Assembly (NCBI RefSeq): GCF_029784155.1
Contig: NC_073693.1
Span: forward strand, 149,236,843-149,300,842
Origin: Uranotaenia lowii
Taxonomy: Eukaryota > Arthropoda > Insecta > Diptera > Culicidae
Direction: 5' to 3'
DNA: 64,000 nucleotides
Shown here: positions 1-13,250 of the stretch, one piece after another
Numbering within the stretch: the first letter of the stretch is position 1
Layout of the letters: every line of letters starts with the position of its first letter
Notes under the pieces: generated by a model
Database searches by the model: none
Told to the model about the DNA's origin: nothing
The model's input: the letters and a program-made list of their open reading frames with translations, nothing else
Translations under genes and position numbers: made by a program

Positions 1-579
1 ATGATAAAAAAGAATCTAAATTTTCAATAAATTGCAATAATTTGGACAAAAGCTTGCATGCAACAAACTTAAATACAATCAAAATTTCACAAAATCAAAA
101 AATGAGTTATTTTGAAAAAAAATTTTATAGAAAATGTGATACAGTTGTCATCTCAGTTGGACTTTTGCTAATGCAAATGTTTGAATTTACGAAGAATTGT
201 TAATAAAATACTTTAAACTCATCTTCTGAATTTTCGGAAAAAACGAAGGGAAATATTTTTCAATCAAAATCTCACGTTACTTTTATTTTCCCTGTTACAA
301 ATCAAGATCTTCAATCAAATCATAAATATCATCCTTAGTAATGAATCATGACATCAAGTTCAATCTTTGAAAAATGGATGCAACATCTTTTTCCAACACA
401 ACTTTCTGAAACTGAGTAATGCATTCAAAATATTTCTAGCAATTTTAGACTAAATGAAAAATGTTTCGGCTAGACCCAATCTTTTCCTCACATATCATGG
501 TTTTAAAATTTAAGTATTATTATAAAGAAAGATTTTTCAATCACCTTTATCACAGGTCATTGAAATTTCTAATAGGGTA
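1..579. other. AT-rich intergenic DNA
   Basis: I see no ORF, RNA gene or clear repeat structure here. Confidence 0.5.
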
Positions 580-2275
580 CTAGCTGACCCGGTGTGCTTT
601 GCTACACCTTTCAAAAATAATATTAAATTAAGGGCATTATTTAAATTTGGTTTTAGGCATCATTTTGAATCATATTTTAACAAAATTCAAAAAAGCTGCA
701 ACTGGAGTTTTGAACTGCACTACAAAGATGACTTAATCTAATTTTCTGAAACTTGATCTCTAAATTAGTTTTCAAAGATCTGCTATTTTTGCTCTGTTTT
801 TATAAGCATCATTCTCAAGTATGCAAAAATGTATGTTTTACTGGGATGAATTAATCACAGAAGGCTTAAAACATCAATAATAGTAGTTTTTGTTTGGACT
901 TAAAATAATTTTTCAACGTTTTCTTTCAAAAATGTATACCCAAATGATGGGAAACGTTACTGCATACATTGAGGGGCAGAAATTATAAACATTTCTCAAT
1001 ATTTTTTTACCTCAAAAACATTGTTCTATACAGGCTTTCTCATAGAAAATGTCCGTTTTTTTAAATCCATAAAATAAATTATCATATAATGATCATAAAA
1101 ATGACTCTAAATTAAACTTAAACAAAAAAAGCTTAACTTCCATACAAAACATTCTATAAATAAGCTTCTAAATGATATCCTTGTTTGTTTATGAGTCTTC
1201 GAAAAACAGATATTTTAAAACTTTAAACTATATTTTGAGTAATATTAAAAAAAATTCCAACTACATACCAAATTTAGCATATTTGAAACTCAATGTATAG
1301 GTTTTCAAACGTAGAAAACAGTTTTCAGATATTTTAACTTCAGACTTAGTTAATGTTGATTATCTGCAAAAATTTCATGAAAACAACGTCACATTTTGCT
1401 TTATTTATCTGCTTAGTTTTCCAGGTGAAAGAGAGGGTCTCATATTATTCGTACGCAAACATCTTTCCCTAATATAATATGTTATCTAATGTTTGAGAAG
1501 AACTTGATTTATGACGAAAAACTTGTATGGAATCCCCCATTTCCCCTTTTCATCCGCTACTTCTGGAAGGAGGTAGGTATTCCATTTTTTTGTAATCAAA
1601 AACTCTCTCATATTTAATTTGGCTCCACAGGCTGATATGTTCTTTAGCACAACAACATTTATATGGAACCTCTCCGGCCCCTCTCCTTTCTAAACTGCAG
1701 CACAGAAGGGTCTGTTAAATTCATAGAAAAATTTCTAGTACTCAAATACCTTCTTATGACAAAATTGATTCTGTTTGCTCAATAAGGCTGGAATAAATAT
1801 CAATTTCTTCTTATGCCACCCCCCCCCCTTCAAAATTTTCAAAAACCCGAAGGGGGCAATAAATAAAGTTTCAAGTATTTTATATAAATTTCGAAAATAA
1901 ATTAAAGTTTCCGAAAGATTATAAGACCAAAAAACTAAATTTTGTAAGATTGTATTCTTGATTTTATTGAATTTTTGGATAATTAATTACTTGATTTGTA
2001 GGTTTTGTGCAATGTTATAGTATGCAATTTTGTTGCATACAAGATTTCGTGCAATTTATTTGTTTTTCACGTAATTTTTTATTGTCGCCCCCCTCGCGAT
2101 GTTCCAACTCCGAGTGACAAAAGAAGGATTTGAAATTTGTTCCGGCCTAACTTCTCCAGTTATACCAAAAATATGTATTAGGGTCCCCTGCTCACTTCCT
2201 ATGCACTCCCTGGAAGTAGGATGGTGTTTCAAATAGTCATAGAACCATTTCCAATACCCAAATGATTTCACATAT
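580..2275 (-). mobile_element. Helitron-like fragment (3' end present, 5' end lost)
   Basis: The minus strand ends in a short hairpin followed by CCGGGTCAGCTAG and a T at the target, as Helitron 3' termini do (stem-loop, then CTRR, inserted before T). From about 1500 to 2270 it contains the degenerate modules seen in the longer copies at 36.5-39.5 and 60.4-62.3 kb (accccctcc, actggaaggagg, atagaaacatttctc). The 5' terminus starting TCTATAT is missing. A diverged MITE lies inside at about 800-1440. No rep/helicase ORF is present, so this is a non-autonomous copy. Confidence 0.6.
800..1440. mobile_element. Diverged MITE relic (GTACCG family)
   Basis: This stretch resembles the interior of the MITE at 28544-29492: both share the block ending ttttcaacgtttt, then a gcatacat...ggggnagaa...ttataa block, then cagttttcagatattttaactt. 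The terminal inverted repeats have decayed. It sits inside the Helitron fragment, as the 36.5-kb copy also does. Confidence 0.45.
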
Positions 2276-2655
2276 TACTCACATATTATTCAAAAAATTT
2301 GCTAGATAAGATGTTGATTAATGCAAAACAATTCCCAGCTAACATGAAGTCGTAATAGAAATGATAATCCAAATCGAATATTAAGACATTTTCAATAACC
2401 ATCGTAAACACGATGGTATTGAGTGATTTTCCATCATTCATTTACGACAAGCTTTGCCTAAAAAATGTGAATTGGATAGCAGTTTAGTCAATTCGTAAAT
2501 ATGTCTTCAAAACGTTGAGAATATGCAAATTCAACATTTACGATTTGAGTGAACTGATTCACGATAAATGGGCGGTCCTTCAATTAACACTCTTTCCGGT
2601 CTCCTCTCATAAAAAGAGAATCTCACCTATAGAGCTATAGCCATGATTATATCAG
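2276..2655. other. Unassigned intergenic DNA
   Basis: There is a short inverted motif around 2400-2430 (catcgtaaacacgatgg). No gene or recognised repeat is seen. Confidence 0.4.
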
Positions 2656-2740
2656 TTGATGAGTTGGCATCGTGGTAAGATATCGGACAGCTAACTCGGA
2701 GGACTGGAGTTCAAATCTCGGTCGGGGAATTTTTTTTTGT
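2656..2740 (+). repeat. tRNA-derived repeat (SINE head)
   Basis: The sequence tggcatcgtggtaaga resembles a degenerate box A. GGAGTTCAAATCTC at 2706-2719 fits a pol III box B, followed by a T-run. It does not fold as a clean functional tRNA by eye, so I read it as a SINE head or tRNA relic. Confidence 0.4.
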
Positions 2741-2828
2741 TTATTTTGCTTTTTGTGGGAAAATCGAATCGGTATATGCTGTAGTAGGTATATGCTATTG
2801 TAGTAAGTTTAATACAATCTTTTCATTT

Positions 2829-2830
<2 letters not shown>

Positions 2831-2869
<39 letters not shown>

Positions 2870-3369
2870 NNNNNNNNNNNNNNNNNNNNNNNNNNNNNNN
2901 NNNNNNNNNNNNNNNNNNNNNNNNNNNNNNNNNNNNNNNNNNNNNNNNNNNNNNNNNNNNNNNNNNNNNNNNNNNNNNNNNNNNNNNNNNNNNNNNNNNN
3001 NNNNNNNNNNNNNNNNNNNNNNNNNNNNNNNNNNNNNNNNNNNNNNNNNNNNNNNNNNNNNNNNNNNNNNNNNNNNNNNNNNNNNNNNNNNNNNNNNNNN
3101 NNNNNNNNNNNNNNNNNNNNNNNNNNNNNNNNNNNNNNNNNNNNNNNNNNNNNNNNNNNNNNNNNNNNNNNNNNNNNNNNNNNNNNNNNNNNNNNNNNNN
3201 NNNNNNNNNNNNNNNNNNNNNNNNNNNNNNNNNNNNNNNNNNNNNNNNNNNNNNNNNNNNNNNNNNNNNNNNNNNNNNNNNNNNNNNNNNNNNNNNNNNN
3301 NNNNNNNNNNNNNNNNNNNNNNNNNNNNNNNNNNNNNNNNNNNNNNNNNNNNNNNNNNNNNNNNNNNNN
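2831..3369. other. (TA)n microsatellite and 500-N assembly gap
   Basis: A (TA)n run at 2831-2869 passes straight into exactly 500 N (2870-3369). The round number suggests a scaffold gap of unknown true size, probably caused by the microsatellite. Confidence 0.95.
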
Positions 3370-4354
3370 TTTTTCGTCTCCATGGTCGAGGCGTCGCGAG
3401 CAAGCGTCGTAGGAGGTTAGTAACTATGACATAGCATACTGTTTAGTGAGAATATTTGGGCGCGCATTTCTCAACCAAGTATAATTTCAATGCATGTGGT
3501 GGCCATATGAAGCCTAGATGTGTTTTTTCTTCTTGATTCCTAGATCATTTGTACAGCACACAGTAAAGAATGACGCTTACATTTGATCCAGATTGATATT
3601 TTGCCGATCAAATCAAAACCATTTACACGATATGAAAAAAAAAACTTTAATTCGTGTTATTTAAAGAAGGAATTGTTGTCTGAATAATATGAATTTAGTA
3701 CTGATGCGTATGAAATAATGGTATGACTCTTTGCGGACATTTGAAAAAAGAAAAATGGAAAGATTTGGTTTATAATCCAATTCGCTAGAAATATTTTTCG
3801 AACATGTACAAATGTGCTTCACAGAAGTTGTATCAAGCGCCTTTAATTTTATAGAACAACCACAAAATCCGTTGCAAATGAACAGACACATGAACTGAAC
3901 AAGAACCTGTCCTTTAAAATAGATTATATAGGATTGATGTTCATTTAAAGGCCGAATGCAAAGAATTGCAAACGTTCAACATTTACAAAAAAATGTATGC
4001 ATGGTTTCTTAATTTATAAATGGTTGGGCCCAAATACACAATCTGACTAAATAACTGACTTAATAAACTTAACTTTTTTTTTAAATCGTTCACCAAAAAA
4101 CTGTTTACAGGTTCCCTGTTTGTTTACACAGAATTCAAGTACGTACTTAACATAAATGTTTGTTTTTGTTTAACAAATTTTGACTACATAGAAGAGACTT
4201 TAGATCCGATTGTTTGAGGTAAATTTTTTTTGTGATTGATTTTCCAGAAGCATAATTTTTTTGATAGCAGAAGCAGAATTTTTTTTTGATAAGTTTTTAT
4301 TATGACCTAAAAGTGTTGAAAATAATATTAACTCCTGTCATCAAGTGGCAACAC
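3370..4354. other. AT-rich intergenic DNA
   Basis: No gene or RNA is seen. The ORFs that read through the N gap are artefacts. Confidence 0.5.
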
Positions 4355-5066
4355 GCCTTTTAGCCATGAAACATATACCAATTTTTCTCTAAAATAGTCA
4401 GATAGGGTATCCCGAGTGTTAAATTTGAAGCGGATATTTAAAATTTTTAATTGTCGTGGTAAATTTCGAGGTAAATGTACATGAAAATTTCCAGAAAAAA
4501 GAATGAAATGATCGTAGCCTTAAAAGATTAGTTCTTTTTTATTTATTTAATTTTTCAAAACCTGTATTCCAATTAAATGTTATTGAATCTTGAAAATATC
4601 ACATAATCTTAAACAGAATCGCAAATCACCTTCAACACTGTTTAGGAAAATTTTAAATCAGACAACAATATGGCAGGTATGTCTTTAAGGAAAAAATGAA
4701 AATAAAAATGCTTTAATACGGTTGAATAACAAAAAAATTAAACATAATTTTTCTCCTTTCAAAACCAAATTCAATTCCTTTGAACATTAACCCAATAAAT
4801 AAAGTCTTCTTGATTTAATTTGCATTTTTTGCTCGAACAAAGAAAAAAAGGCGAAATTTTTTTTTGATCATGATTTTGATGAAAATATGGAAATAAAAAA
4901 CCACTGCTTCCAAAGGCGAGGAAAGCGAAGCTGCTTGAAAATGGTTTGTAAAAAATCTTATCTAATGTTTTTATTTCTTCAGTTCTAAAAAAATATACCA
5001 TCAAAAGCTACTCGGGAGCTAAAAGTGCTGCGCTAGGCAGAATATTGGGCAAAACTCCATAAATTG
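4355..5066 (+). repeat. 712-bp tandem duplication, copy 1
   Basis: This copy begins gccttttagccatg and ends ctccataaattg. The next 712 bases repeat it at an exact 712-bp offset; no mismatch was noticed in the parts compared by eye. It holds no recognisable gene: the short ORF present in both copies (4771-5004 and 5483-5716, minus) is low-complexity and unlike any family I know. Confidence 0.9.
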
Positions 5067-5778
5067 GCCTTTTAGCCATGAAACATATACCAATTTTTCT
5101 CTAAAATAGTCAGATAGGGTATCCCGAGTGTTAAATTTGAAGCGGATATTTAAAATTTTTAATTGTCGTGGTAAATTTCGAGGTAAATGTACATGAAAAT
5201 TTCCAGAAAAAAGAATGAAATGATCGTAGCCTTAAAAGATTAGTTCTTTTTTATTTATTTAATTTTTCAAAACCTGTATTCCAATTAAATGTTATTGAAT
5301 CTTGAAAATATCACATAATCTTAAACAGAATCGCAAATCACCTTCAACACTGTTTAGGAAAATTTTAAATCAGACAACAATATGGCAGGTATGTCTTTAA
5401 GGAAAAAATGAAAATAAAAATGCTTTAATACGGTTGAATAACAAAAAAATTAAACATAATTTTTCTCCTTTCAAAACCAAATTCAATTCCTTTGAACATT
5501 AACCCAATAAATAAAGTCTTCTTGATTTAATTTGCATTTTTTGCTCGAACAAAGAAAAAAAGGCGAAATTTTTTTTTGATCATGATTTTGATGAAAATAT
5601 GGAAATAAAAAACCACTGCTTCCAAAGGCGAGGAAAGCGAAGCTGCTTGAAAATGGTTTGTAAAAAATCTTATCTAATGTTTTTATTTCTTCAGTTCTAA
5701 AAAAATATACCATCAAAAGCTACTCGGGAGCTAAAAGTGCTGCGCTAGGCAGAATATTGGGCAAAACTCCATAAATTG
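5067..5778 (+). repeat. 712-bp tandem duplication, copy 2
   Basis: A direct, head-to-tail copy of 4355-5066. The breakpoint has no obvious microhomology beyond one or two bases. Such identity means a very recent duplication or an assembly duplication of two haplotypes. Confidence 0.9.
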
Positions 5779-6361
5779 TCCCAATATTAAAAATTCTTCT
5801 TCCATAAAGTTTCATATGCAATGAATTCCAATAAATGATTTCGATTTAAACCTTAAAGTGAACTCGAGCAAAGCGGAGAAAATCAACTAAATGGTATACA
5901 ATAATTAAAACATAGATATAATCACATATGTTATTTATGGAACAAGTTATAAAGAGTAGATTTTTTTTAAGCAAGAGGCTTGCCAAGTTTGATGGTAACG
6001 TTGCAACGCGTTGAGTGCTGAAAAAATCGAATTTGCAACGGGAAGCTGTTACCTGATTTCATTCGCCAATATTCAAAGCATCCGAATCAAAGAAAAGTAA
6101 ACGAAAAGGATTCATGTCATATGCATGTAAAATTGATAGGAGAGAATTTTTTAATAATTTATGAAAAGACCCGTGGAATTGAGTTAAAATTCCTAGATTT
6201 GATTCCGATATAATTGAGCGGGACAATTCGAGCAAACGGAAAAGATGGATATGTTAAAAAACTAGGACATGTTCAAGAAAGCGATACGATTAACAACTCA
6301 AGACTTGATGTTGTTTTTAAGCCAAACAGCGAAAAAAAAAATTGACGCCAAGTTTAACATG
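5779..6361. other. AT-rich intergenic DNA
   Basis: No gene, RNA or repeat structure was recognised. Confidence 0.45.
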
Positions 6362-7353
<992 letters not shown>

Positions 7354-7354
7354 C

Positions 7355-7952
7355 AGCAATTTTTGTTTACTAGAAACCAGCGAAATTTGGCAGGTTTTTA
7401 TCTCGCTGTCTTTCCAGCAAAATTTCCAGCCATTTAAATTGCTGAAAACGATCAGCAAACTGAATTGCTGGAAACCAGTTATCTTAATTGATTAAAACCA
7501 GTTGTCTAAATTGCTAGAAATAAGCATTTTTTAAATAATCAACTGGAAATTTTGGGAATCTTATTTAGATTTTAAATTTTAATAACAATTTTAAACCAGG
7601 CAGTCCTATTAATATTAAAAAGTTCGTTTGTTTGTTTTTATTGAGCTACATTTATTCAAATTTTTAAAACCAAATAAAATTATAACTGCCAGTGGGTCTT
7701 TCGCCAAGTTTTGGACATCATGCTCCATCCGAAATAAAAATTAAATTATTAGTATCTTTAAGAAATACTTTTTCTCTTCAAAAAGTTTACCTTTAAAAAT
7801 CAAAAACAAATTCGAATTTGATAGATCGATTGCTGGTTTTTCAAAAATGCATATGAAGTGCTGGAAAAATCAGCCAGACGGAGAATGTTTGCTAGGATGG
7901 CTGAACGTTTCCAGCAATATTTTTGCTGGAAATCGAGGCAGAATTTTACTGT
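7355..7952. mobile_element. MITE-like inverted repeat element
   Basis: The left part (acagcaatttt...accagcgaaa) and the inverted right part (tttccagcaa...ttttactgt) are imperfect reverse complements, and 'tttccagc/gctggaaa' recurs many times at both ends. There is no coding sequence. The boundaries are approximate. Confidence 0.4.
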
Positions 7953-8504
7953 ATACAGATTAAATATTATACAATTATACAAAGAAAATGGATAATTTAA
8001 AATGTAAAATGAAAAATGTTTGTTAAAATATCTGATAATACTGTGTATATTTAGATAAAAATTTAACCTTTCAAATTTCAAACATCCTTGTCATCATTCT
8101 AATATATTGACGAACTGAGATTTTTGAGAGATTAAGTATGTTCTTTGGAAATGATAATCAAATTAACGAGAAAAAACTTTAATGTGGGTTTTGTAAATAG
8201 GTTCATTGAAAATGAGATACAGCAATGCAAAGTCAAAATTGAATGTGTTTTTTTGAAGTAGGATTTTTTCTGCCGAAAGATTCGATATAGTGGTCAAAAC
8301 TTTATTAGACCCCAAAATATTTATGCATCGTTAAAAATATGTACTTTTGCCAAAACCAAAAATCAAAAAAACACACCTACATAATGAATCAACAAAATCG
8401 AGTCCAAACTAGTCAAATAAAATGTCTTGTAAAATTTCATAGCTTTTTTTAGTAATTCATTTTACTTCGTGATTCAGTTCAACCTTGTTTATTATCTTTT
8501 CTAG
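7953..8504. other. AT-rich DNA upstream of the (+) transporter exons
   Basis: By the splice pattern this should be intron of the (+) MFS gene, and it ends in an acceptor (ttatcttttctag at 8492-8504). I find no N-terminal transporter exon here or farther upstream. Confidence 0.5.
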
Positions 8505-9709
8505 GTTTATGGCGTTGGCATAGCTGTGACTTCGTTACTTACCCTGCTGACTCCACTGGCCACAACTGCTGGCGCCTGGTGCCTTATTTTGGTTCGCGTG
8601 CTGGTAGGAATGTTCCAAGGCGTAACTTTTCCCTGCATGCATGCCGTTTGGTCCCGGTGGGCACCACCTCGAGAACGATCCAGAATGGTGATGTTTTCAT
8701 TCGCCGGAATATTCGTTGGAACCATATTGGCTAACGTCCTGAGTGGTGTTTTGGCAAAGGTGCTGAACTGGCAGAGTATTTTTTATGTTTTCGGCAGTGT
8801 TGGCTGTATCTGGTACTTGGCTTTTCTATATTTGATTAGACAATCTCCGGAGGATGACAGATTCATTACCGTGGGTGAGAAGGAATTTATCCTGCAAAGC
8901 TTGGGTAGAGTCGAAGGTGTACCGGAAAATATAGTGCAGCCCTGGAAAGGAATATTCACATCGAAAGCTGTTTTTGCCCTGTGTACGGCTAACTTTTGCT
9001 CCAATTGGGGTTTCTACACAATGCTCACTCAACTTCCAACATTTCTTAGAGGTAGGATAGTTCGAATCAAAATATTTGTACATATTTGTTAATAGATATT
9101 AATTTTAAAATCTTTTTAGAAACGCTTCACTTCGGAGTTCAAACTAGTGGTATCATCTCAGCTCTTCCATATTTTGCTCTGGGAATAACACTGACAATCG
9201 CTGGATACCTTGCCGATTGGTTTCAGATCAAGGGAATCATGAACACTACTCAAGTGAGGAGGAATTTCAACTGCTTTGCATTCGCGCTCCAATGTGTATT
9301 CATGTTGGCCGGAGCTCTGATCATGCAGCCAATTCCGACGGTAATCTGTTTCATCCTCAACGTAGCTGTAGGAGCTTTTGCTTGGAGCGGTTTTGCCGTC
9401 AACCATCTGGATCTTTCTCCGAAGAGTGCCAGTGTTCTGTTTGGAATAACAAACACCGTCGGAACCTTTGCCGGAATCGGTACTCCGATTTTAACGGGAT
9501 ATTTAACGGCGAATCAACTGGAATCGGAATGGAAAATTGTGTTTTACATTGCCTCTGCGGTGTACGTGTTTGGATTCATCGTGTACTGGTGTTGGGGATC
9601 TGGTGAGCTGCAACCCTGGTCTATAGAGATGCAGGAAAAGCGAAGGGAAAATGAAAGAACGGGGAAATCAGTGAATGGTTATGACAATAAAATGATTATA
9701 GAAGATTGA
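8505..9709 (+). CDS. SLC17-type MFS transporter (phosphate cotransporter-like), last two exons
   Basis: Two exons, 8505-9051 and 9120-9709, joined over a 68-bp GT-AG intron in phase 1, encode 378 residues of a major facilitator. The family (sialin / Na-dependent phosphate cotransporter-like, SLC17) moves anions across membranes through 12 helices. Supporting motifs are FPCMHAVWSRWAPPRERSR in the helix 4-5 loop, an LPTFLR-E exon junction, and LDLSPKSASVLFGITNTVGT in the C-terminal half; the tail is charged. The 547-nt exon has the same length and phase as exon 3 of the paralogue at 26046-27622. Exons 1 and 2, about 108 residues including helices 1-2 and the GGRLADKFGG loop, are not visible between 1 and 8504. 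Either they lie beyond the window behind a repeat-filled intron, or this copy is 5'-truncated. The reading frame is intact, which argues for a living gene. Confidence 0.85.
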
Positions 9710-9859
9710 AATTGCATTTTTTTTTATTCTACTGCACCATCATGTCATGCCTCTCATTAAAAGGTGTGAGCGTTTGAGCCAAAGCTGAACAAAGGTTCCA
9801 AAGGGAATTGGTATCGAATTTTCTCGAATGTGATCATGATAGTTACGAAATTTTCCTCA

Positions 9860-10015
9860 AATAGCCTTCAATGGACTTGAAGTTGCAAAAAGTTCCTTAA
9901 ATAGCCTTTTTTGTGACATGTCAATCGCTTCCATTCAGTATAAAAGTTACAAATTGGTTCTCAAATAGTTTCCATGAACTTGAAGTTCCAAGAAGTTCAT
10001 TAAATAGCCTTGAAG
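9860..10015 (+). repeat. Short direct repeats, cluster 1
   Basis: Degenerate units of the form 'cttgaagttncaaaaagttcctnaaatagcc' followed by 'tgtgacatgtcaatcgc' and 'agtataaaagttacaaatt'. The same units resume at 10723-10945, so the array appears to be split by the element at 10022-10717. Confidence 0.6.
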
Positions 10016-10021
10016 TCAGTG

Positions 10022-10717
10022 TTCCGAATATCACTCAATTCTCATGAGAGACACTGAAACGTTTTCAACAGCGAAAGCAAAACCTAAATTGTCGGTTACT
10101 TTATCTCCGCACGGGGCTAAGATTGTGTTCGACAGCGCTGCTCCGAGAATCAAAGAAATAAAATTTGAAAGAGAGACGTTTCTTCTCCAGTTGGAATTCT
10201 CAACTGAGTGAGGAGCTACCTGATTTTCAGTTTCTTTTTTCAGTCAATAACTTTTCTTGCTCACTCACTCACTCACTCACTCGTTTACTGATCGATGATC
10301 GAATGCTGTCTGCCTGATACATCTTGCTTTGTTGTTGCTGTTGTTGGGGAGGATTAAAATAGCCATTCAAACACGCAGGCAGTACATATGAACATATGTT
10401 TCTGCCGCTTTGCCAAAAAGTACGCAGGCAGTATGAACCGATGCAAGGCCGCCTTGATTGAGTTTGAGTGGGTGAGTGAGTGGATTTTCGAATTAGATCT
10501 TGTATCAGTAAGTGTCTCAATCACTTCTGATACACCAGGTAGTGAGCTTGAGAGATCGACTTAGATGCGAGTCCGCTCTCGCTTTTGAATCTTGTTTACA
10601 TTGACTTCGCATTGTCGCTCTGCCGATTCTCTAGGGAACAACAGGCAGTAGCAATCGGCTTTGAATGTTTCCAACTAAAAACCTATCATGAGCGTTTCTT
10701 CCGAGTGATTTTCGGAA
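10022..10717. mobile_element. MITE-like insertion with 15-bp terminal inverted repeats
   Basis: The left end TTCCGAATATCACTC (10022-10036) is the inverse of gagtgattttcggaa (10703-10717) with one mismatch. The element interrupts the direct-repeat array on either side. It contains an (ACTC)n run at 10259-10282 and GAGA-type sequence but no coding region. I could not define a target duplication. Confidence 0.5.
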
Positions 10718-10722
10718 GACTG

Positions 10723-10945
10723 CTTGAAGTTCCAAAAAGTTCCTCAAATAGCCTTCTTGTGACATGTCAATCGCATCCATTCAAGCCTTCCATGGACTTG
10801 AAGCTCCAAAAAGTTCCTTGAATAGCCTTTTTGTGACATGACAATAGCATCCATTCAGTATAAAAGTTACAAATTCGGTCTCCAAAAGCCTTCCATAGAC
10901 TTGAAGTTACAAGAAGTTCCTCAAATAACCTTTTTTGAGACATGT
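10723..10945 (+). repeat. Short direct repeats, cluster 2
   Basis: Three further units of the array begun at 9860 ('agttcctcaaatagcc', 'gacatg.caat.gcatccattca'). Confidence 0.6.
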
Positions 10946-11431
10946 CCGCCATTTCATGAATATGAAATGTGAACGAACATCACAAAAGGGCATATAATCA
11001 ATAAATCATTTTTGTAGCTTGAAATTGTTGAAATGTATAATTTATATTGCAATTTAAACTCAGAACAACTTAAAGCTATCTCGCAAAGGATTGTTTTTGA
11101 AAAGAGTAATTTTTTTCACTTTAAAAAATTTCGCCCATCTGTATCTACTCACCACAAATTTATCACACGTTAAAATTCAGTTGAAGCAATTCATGAATTA
11201 TATATCTAGATAAACTCAAGAATTTGTATAATGTTATGCCCAAAAGTTATAAACATGGAATCCCATTTTTTCAACCGATATTATTTAAACGGATATTTGA
11301 TTTATATGCCGTTTCGAAATGTTTCTGAGTAATAATCAACATGCGTCTTTGCTGCTGGTCGCTGGCTGCTCTTGCAGGTTTCCTAAGAAAGCTTTTTATC
11401 TCTTCGAATTTTAGCTGCTGGTAAGGCAATA
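10946..11431. other. AT-rich intergenic DNA
   Basis: Nothing recognisable. Confidence 0.45.
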
Positions 11432-11573
11432 TCTTTTTTTTTATTAGTTGTTAACCCAGGTGGTAAATCCAATTTACGGATTGCATTCCAAGGCGCGGCG
11501 AGCCACCGCGTCTCCCCAGTTTGCTACTCTGGGTCCATGGGTGCAATTGGACGACTCATGATACAATACTGCT
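11432..11573 (-). mobile_element. R1-like non-LTR retrotransposon, 3'-end fragment
   Basis: From a poly-T at 11434 (the poly-A tail on the minus strand), about 140 bp match the 3' ends of the R1-like copies at 22708-22847 and 47386-47520 (shared 'ggtggtaaatcc', 'ggattgcattccaagg', 'tttgctactctgggtccatgg'). It is a heavily 5'-truncated copy. Confidence 0.8.
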
Positions 11574-12290
11574 AACTTTTTTAAGGATGGTAGGTATTCA
11601 TCACTGTTCATGAGTCGGGGCGGTCGAACATATTGTCGCCTCATTAACACTGATGAATACCATCGTCAAAAAAGTGAGCCCATTTTTGAAGCCTAATAAC
11701 TTTTTTATCTTATCTCTTATCAAAATACAGTCTTGGGATGAAATATTTTTCATAGTTTGGGCTTTAAGAAAACCCAATTTTGAAAGAATTTGGCCGACGG
11801 GAATCAAAGTTAATGATGAAAAACTGGTTTTTCATGTTTCTCTCGAACAAAATGTCTCAAAATCTCATACAAACTTCAGGCTCGTTGAGCGACCACTTCC
11901 CGTTATCCGATCTGGCCCAAATTTGGCATGAAATCTTGTACTAGGACTAGGATCAATTTTGGCCGGCAGCGTATAACTTTTTCAAAAGTCGGTTCATTTG
12001 GGGCACTCTAAAAAGGATGTAGCCACCCTAAATAAAGATTTTACGAAGCATAAGTGGGAAAAACTAATCATAAATAACATGTCTAAAAAAAGTGTGCGCC
12101 GACCGATAGTTGATTCCAAAAATAAAGTAGAATTTTATTTAAAAAAAAAACGATAAACTATTTTTTTTCATGATTTTTCATAAAATTACCTCCATTTCCT
12201 ACATAGAAAGAAATCCGATCAAACGAATGGTTTTCACGATACACACAATCGTAACTGTCCCATTTCTAAATGAACTAAGCTTTTCAACCT
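11574..12290 (+). mobile_element. IS630/Tc1-mariner superfamily relic, 3' part
   Basis: Positions 12020-12283 match the right end of the better preserved element at 50892-52226: shared 'aaaaagtgtgcgccg', 'gatcaaacgaatggttttt' and the terminal 'ctgtcccatttctaaa.gaactaagctt'. The left end is lost. A hairpin formed by about 11585-11612 and 11640-11670 lies before it. The ORF at 11653-11931 crosses the relic and is not a gene. Confidence 0.5.
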
Positions 12291-12976
12291 ATCTAAATGT
12301 TTTTTAATGCTTATTTGCTATGTGTATTTTAGATCAATTGGGAGAATTTATGAAATTGAATCAAATAATGGACAACATGAAATTCACGAAATAGCATCTT
12401 AAAATGCTTCCAACTAGGATTACCCTGAATGAATTATGATCTGTGAGAGCTTTATTTAAAAATTATTGTTTTAACTAATCGCGGACTCCAACATCGGAAA
12501 ATAGCTTCATAATTTATAGAAACTTTAAGGTAAACTCTTTAATCGCTCCATCGATTTAATGGAATGCCTGTAAAATCTTATCCTTTTGTTTGCATTTTAC
12601 TGTGCAAATTTCATAATTCCGATGATAGTTTATCAACAAAAAAAAACATTTTTTTTACATTTTACAGAAGTATTGATAACAAAGGTCTACCAAATTCACT
12701 TTTTCCGAAACGCCTATAATTCAAGACCTGGTTACGGGTAATTTGGGGATGCCTTTGGTTTTTTTTCTATAAGATCTCATAATTTAGATGGAAGTTTGAA
12801 CTTTTGAAACAAAATAGAAATCCATATAAAAATTTATTTATTTATTTATTGTTCACGGTCATCGATTACTCAATATCATACAGATACTAGTCAGTACTAC
12901 GCTTAAAACTATCCTTACTTATATTAAAATCAAAATACACATACACTTGGTTGAACAATCTACAAGAGATATCAAA
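12291..12976. other. AT-rich intergenic DNA
   Basis: No gene or clear repeat. Confidence 0.45.
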
Positions 12977-13250
12977 TCTAATATATAAAGATGAGTTGGA
13001 CTATATATGTTTGTTTGTATGCACCTTATACAAATCGACACCGCTTAACCGATCAGCCTGAAATTTGGTACAGAGATGTATTTGGACCAGGGTAAGGTTT
13101 TAGTGAAAGTTCTGAGCCCCTCCCACCTATAAAAAGGGACCCTCCCATATAACTTTCGTTTTAATTTCCACAAATCAAAAGTCATGGCACCCATTTGGTA
13201 GCCGATTTTCGTTTCCTTTGGCGGGTTGTTTTCACCATCACCATGGGCCG
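12977..13250 (+). mobile_element. Helitron-type 5' end
   Basis: It starts TCTAATATATAAAGATGAG, preceded by A, and goes into 'aaatcgacaccgcttaaccgatc' and 'tgaaatttggta', the layout seen at other Helitron 5' ends in this window. The 3' end was not found. Confidence 0.4.

Noticed and set aside
2795..3420. Three ORFs spanning the N gap
   Set aside because: They consist of unknown residues and TA-encoded Ile-Tyr repeats.
4771..5716. Two identical 77-aa ORFs
   Set aside because: They are duplicated only because the DNA is; the composition is that of AT-rich non-coding sequence and no start or splice context supports a gene.
11653..11931. 92-aa plus-strand ORF
   Set aside because: It overlaps a decayed mariner-type copy and reads through its non-coding part.
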